DNA of 5,912 nucleotides. It comes from Kiloniellales bacterium (lineage in GTDB: Bacteria; Pseudomonadota; Alphaproteobacteria; Kiloniellales; JAKSDN01). The translations under genes and the position numbers were made by a program. Positions 1-5,208 of the stretch are shown one piece after another (within the stretch, counting starts at the first letter, position 1; each line of letters begins with the position of its first letter). The notes beneath the pieces are model-generated. The model was given only the letters and a program-made list of their open reading frames with translations. It ran no database searches and was not told the origin of the DNA. The DNA is taken from NCBI GenBank assembly GCA_022360075.1, contig JAKSDN010000571.1, positions 1 to 5,912 on the forward strand, written 5' to 3'.

Positions 1-644
1 ATGAGGCCGATCAGGATGCCGCTGTGGATGTGGCTGTCGAACAGGCGCGGCAGGCGGTCTTCGACCGGCAGGACGACCGTCTGCGGCACCGTCGTGCCGG
101 GGTCGTTGAAGACGGTCTTGACCAGCAGCGCCGAGAGGCTGATGCCGATGAAGGTCATCATCAGCGTCGTGATGATCTCGTTGACTCCGAAGTAGGCGCG
201 CAGCAGCGCCGGGACCAATGACCAGATGGCGCCGACGAGCGCCGCCAGGGCGAACAGAAGAACGAGAGCCAGCCAACCCGGCAGCAGCGCCACCAGGGCG
301 GGCCCGCTGGCCGCCACGGCGACCGCGGCCAGCATGAACTGCCCGTCGATGCCCAGGTTCCAGATGCCGGCGCGAAAGGCCACGATCAGGCTAGCCGCCA
401 GCAGCAGCAGCGGCGCCATGCGGATGATGGTCTCCTGCAGGCCGGCCCAGCTCAGCAGACCGCGCTTGACCACGTTGAGATAGAAGGTCAAGGGATCGCG
501 GCCCAGCACCAGCAGGATCAGCGCCGCCACGACCAGCGCCAAGACCAGCGGGATCAGGGCCAGCAGCAGGCCGCGCGCGGCTTCGCCGAGTTTCGAAGCG
601 GCATGGTGGTCGCCGTGCGGCCCATCGAGGGTCTCGACCGTCAC
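1..644 (-). CDS. BMP-type (nucleoside-like) ABC transporter permease, NupP/YufP family, 3' end outside window
   Basis: Inner-membrane permease subunit of the importer whose binding protein and ATPase lie immediately upstream. My translation of the minus strand from a GTG at 644 stays open for 214 codons to the window edge, so the C-terminal part is missing. After a short cytoplasmic N-terminus (about 24 residues), hydrophobic segments lie near residues 25-47, 76-92, 102-120, 121-147 and 157-176. The signature GIWNLGIDGQFMLAA (93-107) and the later NEIITTLMM (155-163) are typical of the branched-chain/ribose/nucleoside permease superfamily (BPD_transp_2), specifically the NupP/YufP side. The GTG overlaps the ATPase stop as GTGA, and a GGGGGA ribosome-binding site precedes it by 8 nt, which supports this start and translational coupling. 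A second, NupQ-like permease would be expected beyond the left edge. Family assignment is firm; the substrate is unknown. Confidence 0.9.
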   Translation of the reverse strand, partial: MTVETLDGPHGDHHAASKLGEAARGLLLALIPLVLALVVAALILLVLGRDPLTFYLNVVKRGLLSWAGLQETIIRMAPLLLLAASLIVAFRAGIWNLGIDGQFMLAAVAVAASGPALVALLPGWLALVLLFALAALVGAIWSLVPALLRAYFGVNEIITTLMMTFIGISLSALLVKTVFNDPGTTVPQTVVLPVEDRLPRLFDSHIHSGILIGL

Positions 645-2224
645 GCCGCTTGTCCCCCGATCATCAGCGCGCCAATCTTCGCCTCGGCGTCCGGTGCGCT
701 TTCGACGACGCCTTGCAAACGGCCGCGAAACATCACGCCGATGCGGTCGCAGAGACCGAGCAACTCGTCCAGCTCGGTCGAGATCACGATGGCTGCCACG
801 CCCGCCTCGGCCTGCTCGCGGATGCGTTCGTGGGTGGCCGAGGCATTGGCGACGTCGAGCCCATAGGTCGGCTTGTTGTAGACGACGCACTTCGGCGTGA
901 GAGTGAGCTCGCGCGCCAGCAGGGCCTTCTGGATATTGCCGCCGGAGAGCTTGGCGACCGGTGTGGCCACGCTCGGCGTGCGCACGTCGAAGTCCGCCAC
1001 CAGAGCCTCGGCCGCGCCGCTGATCTTCTCCGGATCGATCAGGCCCGCGCGCCAAAAAGGCGCCTCGCCGATGCGCTTGAGGAACAGGTTGAGGGAGACC
1101 GGCAGCTCGCCCACCGTGCCCTCGCCCAGGCGGTCGTCGGTCACGTAGCGCAGGCCCAGGGCCTGGCGCTCGGCGATCGACAGGCGCGCAATCGACTGTC
1201 CGAGCAGGCGGATCTCGCCGGCGTTGATCGATCTCTGCCCGGCGATCGCCTCGGCCAGGAGTTTCTGGCCATTGCCGTCCACCCCGGCAATGCCGAAGAT
1301 CTCGCCCGGGCGCACCGACAGCGAGACATCTTCCAGCGACACCTCGTCCGCCTGCCCAGCCACGGAAACGCCGCTCAACTCGAGGACCGGCTGAGCCGTG
1401 GGCTCCGGCCGCGCCGAGGGGCGCGCCGGCGCCGCGCCGTTCGCGTCTTCCCCGGCCCGGCGCCCGAACATCAGCTCGACGATGCGCCGGGTCGCGGTGG
1501 CCTCGTCGAGCGCGGCCATCTCAGCCGGCGCGATCTCGCCGACCACCTCGCCCAGCCGCAGCACGGTTACGCGGTCGCCGAACTGGTAGGCCTCGGCGAG
1601 CTTATGGGTAACCAGGACGACGGCGACGCCGCTTCGCTTGAGGCGCGCGATCATCCGGCCCAGATCCTGCACGCCCTGCGGGGTCAGCATGGAAGTGGGC
1701 TCGTCGAGGATCAGGACCTGCTCGCCGCGCCACAGCGCCTTGATGATCTCGACCTGCTGCTGCTGGCCGAGCGAAAGATGCCCGACCCGCGCTTCGGCCT
1801 CGACCTTGATGCCGAGCAATGCCGCCAGCTCTGCCAGGCGCGCCTGCGTTCCAGCCAGGTCCTGCGCTTCGTACCAGGCACCGCCGAGCATCAGGTTCTC
1901 GAGCACGCTGAGGGTCGGCACCAGGGTGAGGTGCTGGTAGACGGTGCCGATACCCAGGTCGAGAGCGTCGCGCGGCGAATGGATTCGGGCCTCCCGGCCC
2001 TCGATCTCGATCCGCCCCGCATCGGGCTGCTGCATGCCCGAGAGAACGGCGATCAGCGTCGACTTGCCGGCGCCGTTCTCGCCGAGCAGGACATGGACCT
2101 CGCCGGCGCGGATCGCCAGATCGACGTCGCGATTGGCGATCACGCCGGGAAAGCGCTTGGTGATGCCGCTGAGGGCGATCCTCAGCGGCCGGCTGTCATC
2201 TTCCAATCCCGCGTCGCGCTCCAA
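641..2224 (-). CDS. ABC transporter ATP-binding protein, tandem NBD, NupA/YufO (BMP/sugar-type) family
   Basis: Cytoplasmic ATPase that drives the BMP-type importer. From the proposed TTG start it has 527 residues, normal for this two-domain family. NBD1 is complete: Walker A GENGAGKST (48-56), Q-loop Gln97, signature LSLGQ (150-154), Walker B LILDEPT with Asp174/Glu175, and switch His207. A Pro/Ala-rich linker (about 255-279) leads to NBD2, where Walker A is degenerate (GVDGNGQK, 314-321), the signature LSGGNIQK (426-433) is kept, Walker B reads VVYNKPTYGLDV without the Asp-Glu pair, and the switch His is absent. Such asymmetry is usual in this family. The start is uncertain: the frame is open far upstream but has no ATG before NBD1. 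Upstream residues in this frame are an Arg/Pro-rich shadow of the spacer and of the BMP gene. TTG 2224 has GGAG 5 nt upstream; TTG 2206 and GTG 2293 are alternatives. Confidence 0.9.
   Translation of the reverse strand: MERDAGLEDDSRPLRIALSGITKRFPGVIANRDVDLAIRAGEVHVLLGENGAGKSTLIAVLSGMQQPDAGRIEIEGREARIHSPRDALDLGIGTVYQHLTLVPTLSVLENLMLGGAWYEAQDLAGTQARLAELAALLGIKVEAEARVGHLSLGQQQQVEIIKALWRGEQVLILDEPTSMLTPQGVQDLGRMIARLKRSGVAVVLVTHKLAEAYQFGDRVTVLRLGEVVGEIAPAEMAALDEATATRRIVELMFGRRAGEDANGAAPARPSARPEPTAQPVLELSGVSVAGQADEVSLEDVSLSVRPGEIFGIAGVDGNGQKLLAEAIAGQRSINAGEIRLLGQSIARLSIAERQALGLRYVTDDRLGEGTVGELPVSLNLFLKRIGEAPFWRAGLIDPEKISGAAEALVADFDVRTPSVATPVAKLSGGNIQKALLARELTLTPKCVVYNKPTYGLDVANASATHERIREQAEAGVAAIVISTELDELLGLCDRIGVMFRGRLQGVVESAPDAEAKIGALMIGGQAA
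653..658 (-). promoter_or_regulatory. Ribosome-binding site of the permease gene
   Basis: The minus strand reads GGGGGA, then 8 nt, then the GTG start that overlaps the ATPase stop codon. It lies inside the last codons of the ATPase gene and fixes the permease start in the absence of an ATG. Confidence 0.6.
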
Positions 2225-2229
2225 GCCCG

Positions 2230-2233
2230 CTCC
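2230..2233 (-). promoter_or_regulatory. Possible Shine-Dalgarno for the ATPase TTG start
   Basis: GGAG on the minus strand lies 5 nt before TTG 2224. A second GGAG sits six bases further upstream. The other candidates, GTG 2293 (no purine-rich motif) and TTG 2206 (GGAG 12 nt away), are less well placed, so this motif decides the start I chose. Confidence 0.4.
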
Positions 2234-2246
2234 GCTCCCGTTCGAT

Positions 2247-2289
2247 CCGCGCGGACCGGGCCGGGTCGGCGGCGGCCGCCGCCGCGCGG
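2247..2289. repeat. GC-rich palindrome cluster in the BMP-ATPase spacer
   Basis: A perfect 18-bp palindrome, CGGCGGCGGCCGCCGCCG, occupies 2267-2284. It is bracketed by two copies of the self-complementary octamer CCGCGCGG at 2247-2254 and 2282-2289, the second overlapping its edge. In RNA the palindrome could fold into a GC stem of about 7 bp with a small loop, or the outer octamers could pair with each other. No T-tract follows, so a classical intrinsic terminator is unlikely. The position, directly after a periplasmic binding-protein gene and before its ATPase, is where mRNA-stabilising or partial-attenuation hairpins occur in other ABC importer operons. That role is inference. Confidence 0.45.
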
Positions 2290-2331
2290 CCACGAAAGTT
2301 CGCGCGGCGGCTTGGGGTCCGGTCGAGACGC

Positions 2332-3387
2332 CTATTCGTTGATCTCCACGTCCGACATCATGGCACGGACCGCCTCGGCGTCGAAGATCTGCTCGACCGC
2401 GATCTGACCGCCCATGATCTGGTCGCGCGTCTTCATGGTGTCGGACCAGGCGGTGGCGTCGGCATGGCCGGTCTCGAGGAGCTGCACCGAGCCGTCCTTC
2501 AGCCCGATGGCATAGCTGCGCGTCCCGAAGCGGCCGCTTTGCAGGTCCTGGATGATCTCCTTGTAGGTCGGCGTCAGGTTCCACAGGACGGAGGAAAGCA
2601 GATGGCCCTTGTCGAGCGAGCGCTTGTCGCCGATCACGTCGATGAACCAGACCTTGCCGCCGTCCACGGCCTTGGAGGTCTCGACGGCCTGGATCATGCC
2701 GAAGGACGAGCCGTTGCCCTGGCCGAAGACGATGTCCGCGCCGGCCGCGATCACCGACTCGGTGACCCGCTTGCCGCCCGCGACGTCGCCGTAGGCCGCC
2801 GGCCCGATCACCGCGTAGCGCAGCTTGATGTCCGGCCGCGCCGCCTTGGCGCCCTGGGCGAAGCCGGCCGACTGGGCGTTCCAGGCCGGCGGCTCGCCGG
2901 AAACCACGATCCCCAAGGTACCGGTGCGCGACATCTTCGCCGCCAGGATGCCGGCGAGATAGGCGCCCTCATGGCCGCTCACGGTGTAGTCGGCCACCAG
3001 GTCCGGCTTCATCGCCTCGGGATTGTCGACGACCGCAACCGCGGCACCGGTCTCCGCCGCGATCTCGGGACCCGCGGTGTTGTAACCGCTGGCATGGGCG
3101 ATCAGCAGATCGACACCTTCCGAGGCCAGCTCGCGCATAACCGGACGCACGTCGCCGTAACCCAAACCGCCGGCGACCTCGATCTCAAGGCCGAGCTCGG
3201 CGGCCGCCTGCTTCGCCGCGTCGGTGCCCTGCTGGTTCCAACCGAAGTCGGTTCCCTGCTCGGGCGTCAGCACAGCGATCTTCTTGACGTCCTTCGCGCT
3301 GGTCGTCTGGGCCATAGAGACAGACGCCAACAACACCGCGGCCGCGATCCACGGCAGCGCTCTCAAGTTCCTCCGTTCGGTCAACAT
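2332..3387 (-). CDS. BMP/PnrA-family periplasmic substrate-binding protein of an ABC importer
   Basis: Periplasmic solute receptor for the ATPase and permease encoded downstream. It has 351 residues, normal for the family (COG1744, Bmp/Med). The N-terminus is a clear Sec signal: basic MLTERRNLR, a hydrophobic core at about 11-23, and likely cleavage after TTSA (residue 31) or SMA (26). There is no lipobox cysteine, so the mature protein should be soluble in the periplasm and not a lipoprotein. The mature part starts with a beta-strand and a ligand-loop region KIAVLTPEQGTDFGWNQQG (36-54), matching the family's Asp-aromatic-Asn pocket motif, and continues with two-lobe elements such as HEGAYLAGILAAKMS and WFIDVIGDK. 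ATG 3387 gives the complete signal peptide; a GGGAG lies 12 nt upstream, a rather long spacing. Characterised relatives bind purine nucleosides, but the neighbouring enzymes suggest another ligand. Ligand unknown. Confidence 0.92.
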   Translation of the reverse strand: MLTERRNLRALPWIAAAVLLASVSMAQTTSAKDVKKIAVLTPEQGTDFGWNQQGTDAAKQAAAELGLEIEVAGGLGYGDVRPVMRELASEGVDLLIAHASGYNTAGPEIAAETGAAVAVVDNPEAMKPDLVADYTVSGHEGAYLAGILAAKMSRTGTLGIVVSGEPPAWNAQSAGFAQGAKAARPDIKLRYAVIGPAAYGDVAGGKRVTESVIAAGADIVFGQGNGSSFGMIQAVETSKAVDGGKVWFIDVIGDKRSLDKGHLLSSVLWNLTPTYKEIIQDLQSGRFGTRSYAIGLKDGSVQLLETGHADATAWSDTMKTRDQIMGGQIAVEQIFDAEAVRAMMSDVEINE

Positions 3388-3441
3388 GGCTTTTCTGGTC
3401 TCCCTTGTTCTAGCGATGACCTTCCTGTCCCTCCGGGGTCG

Positions 3442-3459
3442 GCGCCGCTCGTACGGCGC
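3442..3459. repeat. Small inverted repeat in the dehydrogenase-BMP spacer
   Basis: GCGCCG and CGGCGC are perfectly complementary 6-bp arms around a 6-nt loop (CTCGTA on the plus strand), starting a few bases after the dehydrogenase stop codon. There is no downstream T-run. It could be a weak pausing or processing hairpin, but in DNA this GC-rich it could be chance. The rest of the 78-nt spacer shows no recognisable promoter. Confidence 0.25.
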
Positions 3460-3465
3460 GCTTTC

Positions 3466-4392
3466 TCAAGCCTCTGCCGCGTCCAATGCCTTGCGGACGG
3501 CTACGAGCTTCTTCGCCCGCGCCGCGCGCAGCGACGCGATCTGCTCCGGTGTGTAAGAGAAGATGCCACTCCCGGTCTTCATGCCGAGATTGCCGGCCGC
3601 CGTGCGACTGGTCACGTAGTCGGCGACGTCGGGACGGTTGCTGAGGTCGGCGTTCAAATAGCTGCCGACCGCCTGATAGATGTCGAGCCCCGCCATATCG
3701 AGCAGCGCCATCGGGCCGATGACGGCGATCTTGTAGCCGATGCCCCAGGACACGCAGGTGTCCAGCTCCTCGGGCTCGATCACGCCGTCTTCGACGAGCT
3801 GCACGGCCTCGCGCATGATCGCATAGAGCACGCGATTCTCGACGAAGCCCGGCACGTCCTTCTTGACCACGACCGGCAGCAGGCCCAGGCCCTTGATCGT
3901 CGCCACCATCCAGTCGACCGTCTCGCGCGAGGTCTGGTCGCCGGCGATCACCTCGATCATGGGGATGATGTGCGGCGGGTTCGACCAGTGCATGCCGACC
4001 ACGCGGCCCGGGGCGGAATTGCCGTCCTGAAGCTTGGTGATGGGAATGCCCGAGGTGTTCGAGGCGAGGATGCAGTCCTCGCCGACCAGGCCGTCCAGCT
4101 CCTTGAAGACCGCGGCCTTGATATCGGGCTTCTCGGGCACGGTCTCGACGACCAGCTCGGCCCCCTCGACGCAGGCCGCCAGCGAATCGCAGATCTTGAT
4201 GCCGGCACCATTGCCGCGATCGGGGACATCCAGCCGGCCCAGGATCTGGCCGGCGAGAGCCGCCGCATCCGGCGCCTTGTCGCGCGCCTCGGCGATCGGG
4301 TCGAAGGCGTTGACGCTCATGCCGGCTCGCGCCAGCGTGGCGGCGATGCCTGGTCCCATCGTGCCAAGCCCGACAACTGCTGCTTTCGTCAC
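3466..4392 (-). CDS. 3-hydroxyacyl-CoA dehydrogenase family NAD(P)-dependent oxidoreductase
   Basis: Predicted cytoplasmic oxidoreductase of the single-domain HAD family, which oxidises an L-3-hydroxyacyl-CoA or a related 3-hydroxy acid (carnitine and gulonate dehydrogenases share the fold) using NAD+. The 308 residues cover the whole family length. The N-terminal Rossmann motif GLGTMG (8-13) is followed by Asp31 at the end of the second strand, favouring NAD over NADP. The catalytic set is intact by alignment with human HAD: Ser114 in SNTSG, His135 in GMHWSNPP, Glu147 in MIEVI, and Asn186 in PGFVENR. HWSNPP replaces the usual HFFNP, suggesting a divergent substrate class. The C-terminal helical domain (about 187-300) includes the KTGSGIFSY segment. 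The start is GTG 4392, giving a perfect N-terminal fit, with AGGGGG 5 nt upstream. It lies between the GST and BMP genes. The physiological substrate cannot be read from sequence. Confidence 0.9.
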   Translation of the reverse strand: MTKAAVVGLGTMGPGIAATLARAGMSVNAFDPIAEARDKAPDAAALAGQILGRLDVPDRGNGAGIKICDSLAACVEGAELVVETVPEKPDIKAAVFKELDGLVGEDCILASNTSGIPITKLQDGNSAPGRVVGMHWSNPPHIIPMIEVIAGDQTSRETVDWMVATIKGLGLLPVVVKKDVPGFVENRVLYAIMREAVQLVEDGVIEPEELDTCVSWGIGYKIAVIGPMALLDMAGLDIYQAVGSYLNADLSNRPDVADYVTSRTAAGNLGMKTGSGIFSYTPEQIASLRAARAKKLVAVRKALDAAEA

Positions 4393-4397
4393 TCCTA

Positions 4398-4403
4398 CCC
4401 CCT
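4398..4403 (-). promoter_or_regulatory. Ribosome-binding site of the dehydrogenase GTG start
   Basis: AGGGGG on the minus strand with a 5-nt spacer to GTG 4392. It supports a non-ATG start: the nearest upstream ATG on this strand is in another frame and reaches a stop codon within ten codons. Confidence 0.6.
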
Positions 4404-4440
4404 ATCCCTGTTGATTTTGTCCATCTTTATTCGCCTTGTC
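4401..4440 (-). promoter_or_regulatory. A+T-rich leader upstream of the dehydrogenase gene, possible promoter region
   Basis: This 40-nt stretch is about 57% A+T, against roughly one third in the surrounding genes. On the minus strand it holds AATAAAGAT, which could serve as a -10-like element, but I find no -35 box at good spacing. It may carry an internal promoter for the dehydrogenase-transporter part of the cluster or simply be an unstructured translation leader. The GST stop codon is only 82 nt from the dehydrogenase start. Confidence 0.2.
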
Positions 4441-4474
4441 GATTGAACAGGTGAGCGAGCCGAGGCCGCCCCCT

Positions 4475-5077
4475 TCACCCCGCGGTCGCCTTCTCGAAAG
4501 CCGCCCGCCCAGCAAAGCCGTCGTACCAGCGGCGCAACGCCGCAAGTGGCGGCAGGTCGATCGGAAAGCCGAGACAGCGCTTCACGACCGGCCCCAGGCA
4601 GACCTCGGCCAGGGTCATGCGCTCGGCGGCGAGCCAGTGGGCGTCCCGCAGCGCCGCGTCGAGAATTTCGAGCTGCTCACCCAGGGCGCGCGCGTCCGCC
4701 TCGAAGCTGGCAGCGCGCTCGGCGGCATCCTTCTTCGCCTCGCGGAAGATCTGCAGATAGGGCTGATTGAGCGAGGCGAGCTGCCAGTCCATCCAGCGCT
4801 CGACGAGGCTGCGCAGCTTCGGCTCGTCGGGGTAGAGGTCACAGCCGGTCTTGTTGCCGACATAGCGCAGGATCGTGTTCGACTCCCAGATCGCCAAGCC
4901 GTCGTCCACCAGGGTCGGCACCTTGGCGTTGGGATTGAGCTTCAGGTAGTCGTCGGTCCGGGTATTGCCGAACTGCCGGCCGTAGTCCTCGCGCCGATAG
5001 TCCAACCCCAGCTCCTCGAGCAGCCAGATCACTTTCTGGACGTTTCCCGACGTCTGCCGTCCCAGGAGCCTCAACAT
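4475..5077 (-). CDS. Glutathione S-transferase family protein, GstB (YliJ)-like
   Basis: Cytosolic enzyme predicted to use glutathione for conjugation, dehalogenation or isomerisation. The 200 residues are a complete two-domain GST. The thioredoxin-like N-terminal domain (1 to about 80) begins LLGRQTSGNVQKV and can be aligned without gaps at its start with E. coli GstB, which places Ser10 in the active-site loop. It has the cis-proline in KVPTL (Pro54) and the glutathione gamma-glutamyl-binding ESNTI (Glu65-Ser66). The all-helical C-terminal domain holds WMDWQLASLNQ (95-105) and the LAEVCLGP helix-capping region. ATG 5077 starts at the first beta-strand; a GAGG lies 10 nt upstream. It sits between a ring-cleavage-type cupin and the dehydrogenase. 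In gentisate pathways, glutathione-dependent maleylpyruvate isomerase, a GST-fold enzyme, acts right after the dioxygenase, but this protein lacks the zeta-class SSCSWRVR-like motif, so that role is only a hypothesis. Confidence 0.88.
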   Translation of the reverse strand: MLRLLGRQTSGNVQKVIWLLEELGLDYRREDYGRQFGNTRTDDYLKLNPNAKVPTLVDDGLAIWESNTILRYVGNKTGCDLYPDEPKLRSLVERWMDWQLASLNQPYLQIFREAKKDAAERAASFEADARALGEQLEILDAALRDAHWLAAERMTLAEVCLGPVVKRCLGFPIDLPPLAALRRWYDGFAGRAAFEKATAG

Positions 5078-5208
5078 CGATGTGCGACCTCGCTTCCCCG
5101 TTCACGTTCTTCCGACGCCCGGAGCCCACCCGCGATCGGATTTGTTTTCGGTTTTGTGCTGCTCGATGCCCGCCGAACCCGCATGCCTAGCCCTACCGAG
5201 GACCGCCC
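5078..5208 (-). other. 131-nt spacer between cupin and GST genes
   Basis: The spacer holds no credible gene. It contains an A+T-rich patch at about 5138-5158 (minus strand ACAAAACCGAAAACAAATCC) ending about 60 nt before the GST start, which could belong to a promoter, but no convincing -35/-10 pair is visible. After the cupin stop only a 4-bp GAGG/CCTC arm pair occurs, with no T-run, so I do not call a terminator; readthrough into the GST gene remains possible. Confidence 0.3.

Noticed and set aside
380..420. Short CAG/GCC tandem-like run (cagcagcagcag) within the permease gene
   Set aside because: It encodes a Leu-rich transmembrane stretch (CTG codons on the minus strand), so it is explained by coding and not by a separate repeat element.
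650..2407. 585-codon plus-strand open frame antisense to the ABC ATPase
   Set aside because: Same shadow effect: it lies opposite a gene with all ABC motifs, and its composition is typical of antisense codons in GC-rich DNA.
2225..2584. N-terminal extension of the ATPase to ATG 2584
   Set aside because: It would overlap the BMP gene by about 250 nt in another frame and encodes an Arg/Pro/His-rich sequence without family similarity; NBD1 begins just after TTG 2224.
3442..3459. Intrinsic terminator between the dehydrogenase and BMP genes
   Set aside because: The 6-bp inverted repeat has no following T-run on the minus strand, and the spacing to the next gene is compatible with readthrough.
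2464..4446. 660-codon plus-strand open frame running antisense to the BMP and dehydrogenase genes
   Set aside because: It spans two well-supported minus-strand genes and their spacer, its translation is an Arg/Asp/His/Gly/Leu-rich low-complexity shadow with no recognisable domain, and long antisense frames are expected at this G+C content.
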